A DNA stretch of 64,000 nucleotides from Brassica napus (Eukaryota; Streptophyta; Magnoliopsida; Brassicales; Brassicaceae): assembly GCF_020379485.1 (NCBI RefSeq), contig NC_063451.1, positions 24,658,630 to 24,722,629 on the forward strand, read 5' to 3'. The position numbers and the translations under genes are program-made. The notes under the pieces were generated by a model. It had not been told where the DNA came from. It saw only the letters and a list, made by a program, of their open reading frames with translations, and made no database searches. Shown one piece after another: positions 1 through 11,591 of the stretch (position 1 is the stretch's first letter; each line of letters begins with the position of its first letter).

Positions 1-1321
1 TTGGACTATCGTGAGTCACAGTGATTGGTGATTTGGGTTTGTTCTTGGAGGCATATAGTCTACCTCTTTGCCTCTTAGTCATATCTCTTATGATGAAACC
101 GATTGTACCTCTTTGAGTATTGCTTTCATGTTGTTTTTATTTTTATTGCCTCTCTTTGCTGCTTCTTGGTTCCTCATTGGAAATGCTAACTTAGATTCTA
201 CAGAGGTTGTAGTTAGAGTTGTACCTACATTGATATCAAAATGTTAGAACTCAACTGAGATTTTGTGAGGAATTTATGGCTTTAAGTAAGAAGATTATGT
301 GAATTATTATACATAGAAACACTAAAAGAATGATTGTGAAGAGTAGGAGATGGTTGAGTTTTCATCAAAACTTTTTTTTTCTTTTTTCTTTTTGGTCGAA
401 AGTTTTCATCAAAACTGTAATTAATAATTAACAAATCATTTTGCCCAAAAAGGTATTTGGCAGCCTACTTCTTTTATGACAATTGTCTTCTTTTGTAAAG
501 ACATAGATTAATATTTAATAATAATGTTTTAAACATGAAATAACTGCCAAAATTGAACTGTACACAGTTTTATATGGGCATATAATATGACTATTTTGCA
601 GGCGTGTTACAAAGTGTGTTCTTACCCTGCAACGAGATTTCAGTTAATAATAGTAATATATATCTTCCAAGTGCATGTTAGTATTATATGCCCTGCAAAA
701 TTTGTCTTTTTACGATGAACGTATATGTACGGTTCAATTTTTTATAAAGAATACTGATTTTTAGGACTAATTAAATAATGCCACAACTTCTGGTTCCTCA
801 TTTGCATATGCAAATATATAGAAATTAAAGGAGAATATGCATAACAAAAAGATTTTGCAACTGCAATCTTTTTCAATATTGTGCCAGAAATTTAAAACCA
901 ATCAATATTGTGCACACATATCATTAATCTATTAATATAAAGAAAACCATTCCCTCATTCTCCTTCAACGACGTCACATAATAGTGTTACCAGAGGTCGA
1001 CACGTGTCCAAAACACAAATCGATGAGTTTCATAAAACTTTCAGTTACGTGGTTTTTAATTTGATCTGGGCCTTACATTTGTTCAATTCGGCGAGCCCAT
1101 CAATGAGTTTCTCCAGTTGTAAACGCAGCTTTGACCTTCGTTTTCGTATTAGGTTTAGCTTTCGTCTCAACACAGAACTAGAGTTCTTAGAGAGTTGATT
1201 CAGCTTCTTGCTAACGCTCTATACCAGTTACAAAATCCCCATCTTTAAAGTCATTCTTAAATAATCACCCACTATCTATTTTGAATGTGATTTTCTTCCT
1301 GTGAGTCGGTGGAACTTCAAT
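1..1321. other. intergenic A+T-rich DNA
   Basis: No gene is recognisable here. Open frames are short and lack family similarity that I can see. The stretch holds one copy of a 97-bp sequence (342-438) that recurs at 2490-2588. The last 120 bases look like the proximal promoter of the candidate exon at 1401. Confidence 0.6.
342..438 (+). repeat. direct repeat, left copy (97 bp)
   Basis: It begins AGTAGGAGATGGTTGAG, passes through a T-rich run and ends TTAATAATTAACAAAT. It is nearly identical to 2490-2588, which lies exactly at the left junction of the gag-only retroelement. Two copies 2.1 kb apart in direct orientation suggest a local template switch or a duplication linked to that insertion. 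Confidence 0.8.
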
Positions 1322-1329
1322 TATAAAAG
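1322..1329 (+). promoter_or_regulatory. candidate TATA box
   Basis: TATAAAAG lies 72 bp upstream of an ATG at 1401, with a pyrimidine-rich, CA-rich leader between them, which is ordinary plant promoter spacing. Nothing else supports promoter activity, and the downstream frame is very short. Confidence 0.4.
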
Positions 1330-1400
1330 GGTAAGCTTTCCTACTATCACAACCATCTTCTCATTTTCTCTAAACAAGACATTAAACTTATATCAAGAAA

Positions 1401-1493
1401 ATGGCTAACGCATCAATCTTCCTTTCTGTTCTGAAGACCGGACGATGCTCCTCCACCGTTCAAGTCCGGTCCTCCGCTTCTCGGAAGCAATGA
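1401..1493 (+). CDS. candidate first exon or gene remnant (30 aa)
   Basis: A 30-residue frame starts with the residues MANASIFLSVLKTG and stops at TGA 1491. It follows a plausible TATA box and leader. It is rich in Ser and Arg with few acidic residues, like an organelle-targeting N-terminus, but I do not recognise the protein. A good splice donor (GTGAGT, near 1519) lies just downstream in a different frame, so this may be the first exon of a gene broken by one indel. Nothing coding follows before the repeats. The call is weak. Confidence 0.25.
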   Translation: MANASIFLSVLKTGRCSSTVQVRSSASRKQ

Positions 1494-2094
1494 ACGTCCG
1501 ACGCGGCGGCGAACTCATGTGAGTCGACATGTTGCTGCTTGAGGTTTATTCTGTCCCTCTGCTGGAGTTCATAACTAGATTGGTTTTTTACATTACCGGT
1601 TCACGTTCTACAGCAGAAGACACCATTCCAAGAGATGTGTACTCTATCTATTATCTCTATCTATTATCTCCGTTTGGTGATTTTAATCTTATAAGTTCTG
1701 TTTCAGATTGATGATTGATATATTCAGTAAAAACTTTTGTTTTAGTTTGAGTAGTTTCTATTCAAGTTAATTAGTGCTTTCAACTATTGTTTACGGTTTA
1801 AGATCAAGGGAGTCTCTAAACTTTTTTATTCATATGCTTTCTGCAGCAAAAGTTCATGCGGCGTCGACCATCCAGATATGTATTTTATATTTTTCGGTCA
1901 TGGGCTTACTGCAAGTACTCCTTTACACAACAGCATCATGAATTGAGGGTTAGTCTCCTTCTTTAGGTGTGCCTGAGAAATTAGAGAACCGACCGGTTAG
2001 TGAAGAAGCTTAAAGTCTAACACAAAACAATAAATTTGATTTATGCAGTGGAATCTCTAGACGAGGTTTATGATTCTGAATTGATTTTTTTTCA
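1494..2094. other. intergenic, no gene seen
   Basis: Short frames only, with no recognisable domain. The G+C content falls back to background after about 1520. It could be intron or 3' sequence of the candidate gene at 1401, but I see no supporting exon. Confidence 0.5.
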
Positions 2095-2489
2095 TGAGTA
2101 TCTTATATTTCGCACACGGCATGAAAGTTTATGTTTTCATGAACATCTTACTTACTCAGCTTTATATAAGATGTTTAAAACTTGACCTGTAATTTGGTCC
2201 TTTATGATTCGTTGAACCAACCTATTGGTTTTCTTTCAACCTTTGCCTTTTCCTGAGCTAAAATCTTATTTTGGCATTTTTCAGATTTATACGAAATTCT
2301 GCCCGGAATATGGAAGACCTTGACAGTACACCGAGGCTGAAAGCTAGCTTTAATTTGTAGAAAGAACGCTGAGGTAGGCATATCTGCCTCCCATTGCACC
2401 AACTACACTCTGTGAGAATACTTTGTGAGAATACACTTTCCCCTGCAAAATTTTCCTTTTCCCTTTGTGAACTAAGCCCTCAAGAAAAA
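2095..2489 (+). repeat. 395-bp direct repeat, left copy
   Basis: It matches 6942-7336 almost base for base, from TGAGTATCTTATATT to CCCTCAAGAAAAAG. The two copies flank the gag-only retroelement in direct orientation. The right copy continues into the alpha-tubulin fragment of tract A; the left copy stops and is followed by the 97-bp repeat. The copies are far longer than a 5-bp target duplication, so a tandem or gene-conversion duplication is likelier than simple insertion. Confidence 0.85.
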
Positions 2490-2588
2490 GAGTAGGAGAT
2501 GGTTGAGTTTTTATCAAAACTTTTTTTTTTCTTTTTTCTTTTTGGTAGAAAGTTTTCATCAAAACTGTATTTAATAATTAACAAATAA
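2490..2588 (+). repeat. direct repeat, right copy (about 99 bp)
   Basis: Second copy of the sequence at 342-438, sitting between the 395-bp repeat and the first retroelement sequence at 2589. Its right end (AATTAACAAATAACC) marks the junction. Confidence 0.8.
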
Positions 2589-2722
2589 CCAGGTTAGATT
2601 GGATTAAAAGGAACAGCAAGTCAGCCATCTTCACCATCTTTCCATCCGGTCTACATCCTTACCGATAAGATCGCCCCATCGCCCATCCATCTCATCGACC
2701 CAGCTTCCCAGCCTGCAACATT

Positions 2723-2734
2723 TGGTATCAGAGC
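2723..2734 (+). promoter_or_regulatory. primer-binding site, initiator tRNA-Met
   Basis: TGGTATCAGAGC is the standard plant LTR-retrotransposon primer site complementary to the 3' end of initiator tRNA-Met. It lies two bases after the CA that would close the 5' LTR and shows that the element reads on the plus strand. Confidence 0.85.
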
Positions 2735-3822
2735 TTAAAGCTCCTATATCAGGTGATATCAATCCATATTTATCTCTGTTCTTGTTTCATTCCTTGCTAG
2801 TTTTCACTTGTAAAACCAAAAAGCCATAAAAATTAAGTTTGAATTTCTGCATTTTGTTTTCTTGAGAAAATAAAATGAAAAAGAGAAAGAGTTTAGTTAG
2901 TTTGATCCACGAAATTCCTTTGACATATTAGTCTAGTTGTTTGCATTCATTTCCCCCATCTCCCCTTTCCATATTGAATTTTGCATACCATAAAATCTGT
3001 TATTTTGAATTTTTCTCATTTATGTTGCATCCTTAAAATTAAAAAAAAAAAATGAGAACCTCATATTTGTTTCATACCCATTTCGTGCATGCCATATAGT
3101 AGTTATATTGTGCATTTAAATAAAAAAACCCATTTAGTCTTATTTGCATTAGTTTTATAGAATTTTTTCCCTTTTCGGTTTTTTTGCATTCCAAACCAAG
3201 AAACTTAAAAAAAAAATTTGCATTTGTCATTTTTTATTGCATATTTCATATCAGTCTGCCTTAGTTCATGCATATCATCTTTCATTCAAAATTTTTTTTT
3301 ATAAGAATCATATTTCAATTATTTTCGAATTTTACATACCATATTTGCATATTTTGTTTCTGCACCTTCCATTTTAAGAAAAGTCAAAAAAAAAAACATT
3401 TCATTGCATTTGCTTCTTATCATTATTGTTCATATTTGCTTGAATAATTTCATCTCATTATAGTGTATTTCGTGCATATCATTGTGCATTAAAAAAAAAT
3501 CCATTTAGGTTTTTGTTTGCATTCATTTCAAAGAGCTGTTTCCATTTTAGGTTGTTTGCATTTCCTACAAAAAAAAATCAGTGTTATTTCTTGCTTCCAT
3601 ATTTATCATGACTTTTGTTTTATTATTACTCCATATTTTATTTATCACGAGCCTGCATTCAAAAAAAAAAATATTCAACTTAGTTTAGTTCACTTGGTCC
3701 ATTATTTGCATATTTATTGGTTTTGCATAAGTTTCATTACTTATTTTGTTCATTTGCTCTATCAGCTATCTAAGCCACTAGTTTGATATATTTATCTTGC
3801 AAGGTACATCAATTCTAAGGCT

Positions 3823-5330
3823 ATGGAGTATGAAGAAGATGATCTAAGTGAGATCAATACCTCAGAAATAGATTGGGGAGAAGAACCAGATGACTTAAGT
3901 GATGATGGAGAAGACCAAGAACACCAGTCTTGTTATGAAACTGATTCTGAAATCAGTTATGGACGCCATCATGAGGAGGTTGGAGATGAACCAGAGTCTC
4001 TTGAGCAAAGTTTCTCCAGGTCCATTAGTAGATGGAATGAAGAATACACACCAATCAAATACTCTTGGTCAAGACCAAGCAGTCCATGGACAGATTATGG
4101 TGGGGAAAAGGAGGACGAGTTGTATGAGGATTACAACCTTAGAGAGCAGAGAAGGCAGTAGGCTATGGACGTGCCCCATATAGTGTATCAGCTCAACCTA
4201 AACCCACCAGCACAAAGAGAGCTCAACAAACACCAACCGGCCAAAAGAAGGGAGTAAGCAAAGATTCTGCTTATACATCCAACACTCTAGTGTTTTCAGG
4301 TTCCAGCAAGAACCCTGAGGTGTATTTGAGTTGGGAAATTAACATGGAGAAGTTTCTGCGGTCCAACAACATTCCCAAAGAAAAGAAGCTATCACAAGCT
4401 GTCCAAGCCTTCACGGGGAATGCTTACAAATGGTGGCTAAAGGAGAGCAGTCCTAGCATCTACAACCAGCCCGTGGTAGATTGGAGAGACCTTAAAGTCA
4501 GGATGTATAAAGAGTTTGCAGAGAAGTATCAAGACAAAGTAGATGCCACATCAAAGTTCCATTGTCAAGCAACGAGGAAAGTGATGTCTACACCAAAACC
4601 GCATACTGTTCCTAAACCAAAGAAGGCTCACGACCATGAACCCAAGGAGATATCATCTAGTGTACTTACACACCAAGCAGGGTTTAAGAGGTCGGCTCAA
4701 TTAAACAAGGTCCAGCCACAGCCAATCACTACACCCTTACCTGAACTGCAAAAGTTACAAGAGATGTGTCAAAGGCTCAAGGAGACTCTAGAACCCAAGG
4801 AGGAGAACACATCAAACCAAGGTAAGTCTTCTGACCTTATGAAACCCAAGAACCCAACTTGCTATAGATGCCATAAACGTGGGCACTTTGCTGCTGTTTG
4901 TCCATTTAAGAAAACCTTGAAAGAAACATCACTAGGAGAGCAAACTGAAATATCAAAAATAAGTGATAGTTTAATTCAATCTGATTTGTTGGTTTCCAAT
5001 GCTTGTATAATGCTCTTGTCTATGTCAAAAGGTTTTTATACAGGTACTAAGGGGCATGATGAGTCCATTAAAGAAGAACCAACCAAAGGAAGTGATATTC
5101 TTGTTCCTTTAGAGCTTTCAAATTCTGTAATTATGCACCTCTTGCCAAAAGATTTTGATCCAGGAATGAGAAAAGTTGATGGACGACCAGACAATGATGA
5201 GAAGTTTAAGGAGAACCAGGGACAGCACCTGACTTGTCCACAAAACGTTGAAGAAGTACAAGAAACAGCAAGAGTACACAAGCTGTCAAAGAGCAAATCA
5301 TACTTCAACTTGCTGAAACAATTTGGGTAA
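3823..5330 (+). pseudogene. gag polyprotein of the gag-only element, one frameshift
   Basis: Structural capsid/nucleocapsid protein, about 500 residues. The N-terminal part (3823-4161) is acidic and low in complexity (MEYEEDDLSEINTSE). A TAG at 4159 closes this frame, and the frame from about 4160 to 5330 continues with a retrotransposon gag domain (SWEINMEKFLRSNNIP, then a YKWWL motif) and a C-terminal CCHC zinc knuckle, CYRCHKRGHFAAVC, near 4860. A one-base shift near 4155-4162 separates the parts. No pol frame follows, so reverse transcriptase must come from another element. The name rests on the zinc knuckle and gag domain; the lineage within gypsy is uncertain. Confidence 0.75.
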
Positions 5331-5383
5331 ATCTAAACTTTACTTTTCCTATTTATAAATTTTCAAACCCTGATATAATTCAA

Positions 5384-6382
5384 TTGTTTCCTGCCAAAAG
5401 TGTTGAATTTGTTTCAGGAACAGAGACTAAAGATCATATGTATGATCCACCCAAGGAGAGCACAAGGTGTTTATATGCCAAGAGAAAACAAGAAATTGTC
5501 CACAGCCACACCTTGATTCCATACGACCCAGGAGATCAAGCACCACCCATCAGAGTGCCAGACCAAAACAGAGGAGTAGTGTTGTCGTTCCTACCCAAAG
5601 GAGAACCACCAGATGTGCCATCAAAGATCAAACCGATCAAATACAAAGGTAAGCTAAGGTCCTAGAATCTCAAAGGAAGATGAAACCTGACTTGCTCTAT
5701 CTTGGTGCAGATTATCCAGTTTCGAGGTCAAAACTTTTTCAAGGGAGAGGGTATGATGCGGCCATCAAATCAGTACCTGAACCAAGAGCCAACCAGTTGC
5801 ACCAATCAGCTAAACAAGAGACTAACCAGGATATGTGTTCAGTAAAAACGGAGTGTCTTACCAACCATGAAGAGTTTTGCCATGAAACCAATTTTCATGC
5901 ATTATACACTCAACAAGGAGTTAAGAAAAATTGGAAGTATCTTCAAATCTACTCGGACCAGGAAGATATGAATTTTACAAACAAGATGTTCTCCAGCCCG
6001 TCCATCTGCGAGAATCCGAGTTTAGAAGTTATTTCAAGTCCAACCAAGAAGCGTTAACCAAAGCATGGACTTAAATATGGATCTATTAGCTTTCCAACAA
6101 GCCAAGAATGAGGAGAACATTCCACCTAAATATGGAGTTATGGCCCAATTCCCTAAACCAGTCAAACCAGTTCTGCAATTGCCTAATTTGGAGTCTCACC
6201 GGTTCAATCTTAGTCAAACCAAAAAATGGCGACCAGGAGAGGTTTCTAAGCATCTGAGAAGTATATCCAGTGATTCAGGAGTAGTTGAAGAGTTCTTACC
6301 ATGCACCAGAGTCCACATGATCAGGAGGTCTTATTGTTTGGGAACTTTCCTAAATTGGATGCATCCCCACTTTAGAGAATAA
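5384..6382 (+). pseudogene. degraded downstream frames of the gag-only element
   Basis: Three short frames follow gag: 5384-5665, 5680-6057 and 6065-6382. They are rich in Lys, Pro and Gln and carry no protease, RT or integrase signature. Composition and codon pattern continue those of gag, so they probably derive from a longer gag-pol spacer or a second ORF broken by indels. They could not make a replication enzyme. I do not recognise a domain. Confidence 0.4.
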
Positions 6383-6941
6383 GTGACCAACGACCAAGCC
6401 ATCAAAGCTGCAGCGTTTTGGAAGCATTCCTTACTTGTCTAAGAGTCTTAAGATGCACCAGCACTCACCAGAACACACGGATTCAAGCAAGACCAGACTT
6501 GCCATCTTTGGAGCTATTTTTGGAATTATTGCCCATCAATTCCCAACAGCTCTTTTCAAGCCAAGACTACAAAGATTTCGGCCAGGTCTTCAGCATTCAA
6601 GATGTTCCCAAGAAGATTAACTACACCATCAAACCGTCCAGATACAAAACCAGAATCAAATCCCTTGAAGAAAGCTTTTGGATCCAAGATATCTTCCAAC
6701 GGCTAGTTTTATCGGTTTTCCTTATTTGTTTGCTTCTTTCTTTGTTTTAGTTTTCTAGCTAAGTTAAGGCAAGAACCTATATAAGCTCTGTCTAGTCTTC
6801 ATTGTAAGTCACCTTTCAATCCTTAAGAAATAATATTCAGTTTGTTTATTTTTATCAAAGAGAGTCTTTGAATAGAAATCTGTCTTTAGGATACTTGAGT
6901 GATTCTTGTGTTCTATTGATTCGTCTGGCATAGGTTGTTTG

Positions 6942-7336
6942 TGAGTATCTTATATTTTGCACACGGCATGAAAGTTTATGTTTTCATGAACATCTTACTT
7001 ACTCAGCTTTATATAAGATGTTTAAAACTTGACCTGTAATTTGGTCCTTTATGATTCGTTGAACCAACCTATTGGTTTTCTTTCAACCTTTGCTTTTTCC
7101 TGAGCTAAAATCTTATTTTGGCATTTTTCAGATTTATACGAAATTCTGCCCGGAATATGGAAGACCTTGACAGTACACCAAGGCTGAAAGCTAGCTTTAA
7201 TTTGTAGAAAGAACGCTGAGGTAGGCATATCTGCCTCCCAATGCACCAACTACACTCTGTGAGAATACTTTGTGAGAATACACTTTCCCCTGCAAAATTT
7301 TCCTTTTCCCTTTGTGAACTAAGCCCTCAAGAAAAA
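6942..7336 (+). repeat. 395-bp direct repeat, right copy
   Basis: Pair of 2095-2489; this copy is followed without a break by the tubulin-bearing tract A. Both copies can be read on the minus strand as the same 66-residue frame (7049-7249 and 2202-2402), but I see no family similarity and treat it as noncoding. Confidence 0.85.
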
Positions 7337-7451
7337 GAAAAAAAATACACAATGGAATCCATTGGTTTGATTCACTTTCGTACAGAATTTTTCTATTCCC
7401 TGTGGATTTGAAGGTTCTTTTTTTTTGGTTTAACGAGCACTTGATCGTATC

Positions 7452-7615
7452 TTTGTCTACGAAACTGGTGCCAGAAAACATGTTCCCAGTGCTCTATTTA
7501 TTGATCTCGAGCCCACTGTTATCAATGAAGTCCGTAGGGGAACTTACCGTCAGCTTTTCCATCCTGAGCAGCTAACCTCTGGGAACAACTTGGCCGAAGA
7601 CAATTATACTGGTGA
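7452..7615 (+). pseudogene. alpha-tubulin fragment, copy 1
   Basis: About 54 codons read [12 protein letters not shown], then [28 protein letters not shown] and DNYT. In alpha-tubulin this matches the N-terminal GTPase region around GAGKHVPRAVFVDLEPTV. The fragment ends at a splice-donor-like ACTG/GTGAGG (7616), so it may be one captured exon. Upstream and downstream tubulin parts are absent. The invariant-looking Gly of GAGKH is Arg here, while copy 2 keeps it. It cannot make tubulin. Such single-exon fragments are typical of gene capture by Helitrons or MULEs. Confidence 0.85.
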
Positions 7616-8718
7616 GGAAACTTTACATGGAGAATTTTTAGATTCATGTATTATAATTTTTACATGCACCATTTTCAGATTTAAAAATCCATGCGGACAT
7701 AATCACTAGGTGTTTCGTGCAGACATAATTATATTCAAATTATTTACTAATACATATATTTTAAATTTTAAATAGAACATCAAATTATTTATATATGTTA
7801 AATTTTCTAATAAAATAAATCATTGAAAACACTGAATATTCTATTTTATAATATGAAATCAAACCACATCTAGAATTCAAGTAACCTTTTAAAACCTCAT
7901 TTTAACATAAATACCAAAACCAACAACTGTTTATAATAGTAATTACTAAGATTGTCCAAAACAACTATAATAACTTTGCCAGAGAGTTTCTCTAAATTAA
8001 AACCTCATTATCTACTATTTATAAACACTCACAAAAAAATAGTATTAGAAAACTCGATATCATTTTCTTTTGATCGAATCCGATTGATTTATGCATTTTA
8101 TAGTGTTATAAAACTGAAAACACTATAAAAGCTTAAATTTAAGATTAAAACAGCAAAAATATTAAAAATTTGATTTCAATTGAAATTTGGTGTATACAAT
8201 GTAATAATACTTACACCCAACTTAACATAAAAGGAAATTGACACAAAATTATATATTTTATAAAATCCGAAAATTTGATTAAAATTGAAATTTGTTGTAT
8301 ACAACGTAATAATACTTACACCCAACTTAACATAAAAGGAAATTGACACAAAATTATATATTTTATAAAATCCGATCCATCAAATCCCGTCCGTAGGGCT
8401 GGCCTATCCTAGTTCTAAATGATGTTATGTCTTCTACGTTCTCCTGAACATACATTCTACCAAAAGACGAGTGTGCTGAGACGAAATAGATAACGATGTA
8501 ATGCTGGTTCACTGAGAAAAACTTTAGATGGGGCCCTTCTCCGCCCGGATAGTAATTAATGGCTTAAAATGTAACAAAGACCCATTTCATTTAAGCCTAC
8601 CGTAACATCTCTACAGGTGAACATTGTTTTGGTGCACCTTCAGGCAAAACATATCGAATGTGTAGACTCTTGAAACTTTACATAGTGTACCTTCTTTTGT
8701 TACACCCATCTCATGATT

Positions 8719-8719
<1 letters not shown>
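7616..8719. other. A+T-rich DNA with a 107-bp tandem duplication
   Basis: No gene is seen. Positions about 8164-8270 and 8271-8376 are two tandem copies of one unit (AATTTGATT ... TATAAAATCCG); tract B has a single copy near 42376-42483, so the duplication arose in A after A and B separated, or B lost one. Confidence 0.7.
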
Positions 8720-8752
<33 letters not shown>

Positions 8753-8758
8753 CCCCCC
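8720..8758 (+). repeat. poly-C tract (32 C, one G, then 6 C)
   Basis: An unbroken run of 32 C from 8720 to 8751, a G, then six more C. The same position in tract B holds 36 C. The opposite strand is a G run able to form G-quadruplex structure. Exact length in an assembly should be treated as approximate. Confidence 0.9.
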
Positions 8759-9134
8759 TTTTTTTTAAGGCAAATTGCTGATCCATTGGTCCAAAAATAT
8801 ACAAATATGCATTCGTTATAGCTTATAACCAGTACAGGGCCGGCTCAAATATAATGTATTGTAAGCCCTAGGGCGTGATTCATTGGTCCAAACTAAACCA
8901 CTCAATTTTCATTTATTTGACGAAAATTTTAAAACAGAACAATGATATTTATTTGTATTACCTAAGTATAAAACTATTAATATCTTAAAAAAATTAAACA
9001 GAACATTGATATCTATTTGTTTGACGAAAATAACAAATTATAGTTACAGTCTTTTGTTAATATTTAATTATATAGATAATTAAAATTGAATTAGCTAATT
9101 CGACGTTGCAAAAATTGATTTAAAAATAACAATA
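8759..9134. other. A+T-rich DNA, no gene
   Basis: It contains CAGGGCCGGCTCAAAT at 8846, which resembles the terminus of small hAT-like elements. About 210 bp (8856-9066) are missing from tract B, with short A+T-rich homology at the edges. Confidence 0.5.
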
Positions 9135-10634
9135 TCTATACTATTAAAACAGAAGGTCATTTTTTGAGGTGACATTCTTTTTTAAAAGTATTTACATGCT
9201 ACTGCCACTGGTTTATTTAAAACATATGCTTTTAATTAAATTATGTATTTTTCAAATTTTCTTTTAATTAAACAGCAGAAAATCATTTTATTTAAAAAAT
9301 CCTTCATAAAACGTTTAAACAAACTTCAATTGCTATAATTTAGTTATTGAAATGGATACATGATATACGCAGAAACCACGATACCCAAATTGTATGTTTA
9401 ATCAACAATATCTCTCAACTTCCATATTAAAAGGAATGTTGTTATTTTGCAAAATTAATAGCTTAATGTAGTTGACCACAATATATGCAAACTTCACATT
9501 TTAATTGACCACCATAGCTGACCATCATATCTGACCACCACGGTTAATATGCTTCACCATTTAGTTTTTAGCAAAAATTATTAGCTTAACGTAGTTGACC
9601 ACTATAATTGTATAGTTCTATAAAATACTAAAGAAATATTAATTATTGGTAATATTTATACACACGTAAGAAAATAATAATATAAAACTATTAATTTGTA
9701 ACAAAACAATTATTACGTTACTCTCTAAACATTTTAAAAACCAAACCAAGATCGACTCCGTGTATATATTGGTTGACTGGTCTGACCAGTTTAACTCGTT
9801 TAACTGGTTTTTAAAACTTTATTGTATATTATGTATGTATATATACCATATGCTTTTAGAAAAAAAGGAATTCTATATGAACTTAAATTATTGACATACA
9901 TAAGATTAACATTCAAATCACAATGTAATTTTTTTCTTACAACAAAATTTCAAATCTTATAGTAATGGAAAAATTTGAAACATATAATATTTAGATGAGA
10001 AGTGGGAATAAGACTTATAATTTTTTCATATATAGAAAAAACTGTGAAATAATATGTGAAAACTGAAAAGAAAATAACTAGTAATCACTAATAGCTTCAT
10101 AACAAAATTCTTAGAACATTTAAAAGACTATAAACTATGTTTTAGTTTTGCAGAATCCGAAATTTTTTTTATCCAGACTATCGTTTTACTGATTTTTCCA
10201 GTTTTTTTCAAATACAGTTTTTATTGTCCCAAGTCATCGGTTTTACTGAATTTTCCAGTTTTTCCCCAAATCCAGGTTGACTGGCCTGGCCCATTTAACG
10301 AGTTTTTAAAATTTTATTGTATATTATATATGTATATATACCATGTTTTAAGAAAAAAATTGAATTCTATGTGAACTTAAATTGTTGACATACATAAGAT
10401 TAACATTCAAATCACCATATATATTTTTTCTTACAACAAAATTTCAAGTCATCGGTTATACTGGATTTTCCAGTTTTTTTCCTAATCCCAAATTTTAAAC
10501 TGAATCGAACTCAACTTATTAGACAATACATGGTCAGACTGTTTTCGACTGGTTGGTACGGTCTGGTTTCCAAAACATTACAATATTTATAACATAAAAT
10601 ATCATGCGCTTTCAAAGCGCGGATCAAAATCTAG
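9135..10634 (+). mobile_element. Helitron H1, copy A (non-autonomous, 1.5 kb)
   Basis: The 5' end is TCTATACTATTAAAAC and the 3' end is a hairpin GCGCTTTCAAAGCGC (10606-10620) followed by CTAG (10631-10634) and then T, the signature of Brassicaceae Helitrons inserted between A and T. There is no Rep/helicase frame, so it depends on another element. An internal region of about 180 bp is present twice in direct orientation (about 9771-9955 and 10275-10450). Copies: 43030-53619 (split by the MULE), the 3' part at 23650-24718, and an internal piece at 58435-58835. Confidence 0.85.
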
Positions 10635-10851
10635 TATATAATATTAAAAGACAAGACTTTTTTTTGAGGTTCCCTTGATTTTCAAACTATATTACAGGAG
10701 ATGTGCCATTTGCTATTTAATTTTAATATATTGATATTATTTTTGAATTAAGAAAACAAATATTCTCAAAATCGTGTTTTTCAAGTGTCTAACAATACTA
10801 ACCAATGACATTCATATGTTGTTCTCTTAATTAATTATTATTGAATGTATA

Positions 10852-11591
10852 TCTTATCTTTTTTTTTTTGAAACACAATGTATATCTTATCTATTAAGAT
10901 AGAAGTCATGACTTAGTTCATGTGTGATTTTTAATTTGGACCACCCCTTAGAAAGTTGTTTAAATTATATTTTTTATAAATATATGAATTATTTTTAATT
11001 ATTATAAAACAAAAAAAATCAAATAGATATTCCTATATTTTCTCTGAAATTGTATATGAATAAAATCTTTTCATATCTTTTTTATTTACAATATAAATAT
11101 ATTATTCATTTTCATTAAAAGTAACCCTTTTAAATATTTAATTAATTTCGTATTTATTTATATAAATGTATATTTCAGTTTTCACCAAATACTTTTGTTA
11201 TAAAATATTTGTTAATTTCGTGTTTATTTAAAACTTAAATGTATATTTAAATTTATATATAAAAAATCTAAATATCTAATTAGTTTTGTAATTATAACTA
11301 AATTTGTGATATTAATTTAATATAATAATTTCAATTAAATTTTTTTATCCTTAACCATATATTTCAATTCAGAATTTTGTATCACATAATATAAAATATG
11401 CTATCACTGAAAATTAAAAAAAATTATTGTATGTGAACTATAAAATTGTTATATTTTAAAATATTATGTTAATCAATTAGTAATATTGTATTAGTAATAT
11501 TGTAAATATTACAATTAGTCACGTAAAGAAAATAATTATGTGTCAACAAATAAAAATAATCACCCGCACGGTTGTGCGGGTCAAGATCTAA
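10852..11591 (+). mobile_element. Helitron H2, copy A
   Basis: It starts TCTTATC and ends with hairpin CCCGCACGGTTGTGCGGG (about 11563-11580) followed by CTAA at 11588 (CTAG in copy B). The third copy of the surrounding sequence (24929-24939) lacks it and shows the uninterrupted site GTATATTTCAG, so insertion was precisely between A and T without target duplication. Copy A also has about 30 extra bases near its 5' end, a local duplication of ATGTATATCTTATC. No protein is encoded. Confidence 0.85.

Larger units (their letters stand above)
2589..6941 (+). mobile_element. gag-only (non-autonomous) gypsy-type LTR retroelement, LTRs incomplete
   Basis: The left part (2589-2720) reads like the tail of an LTR and ends in CA just before a tRNA-Met primer site at 2723. 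A long untranslated leader (2735-3822) is rich in TTTGCAT and poly-A stretches. A gag reading frame follows (3823-5330), then degraded frames to about 6750. The stretch 6700-6941, with TATATAAG at 6779, looks like the start of a 3' LTR. No protease, reverse transcriptase or integrase motif is present. The LTR pieces do not overlap: the 5' side keeps only the tail and the 3' side only the head, so both outer ends are truncated. Confidence 0.75.

Noticed and set aside
2202..2402. A 66-residue frame conserved in two copies
   Set aside because: Identity is explained by the recent 395-bp duplication; no family similarity and A+T-rich noncoding surroundings.
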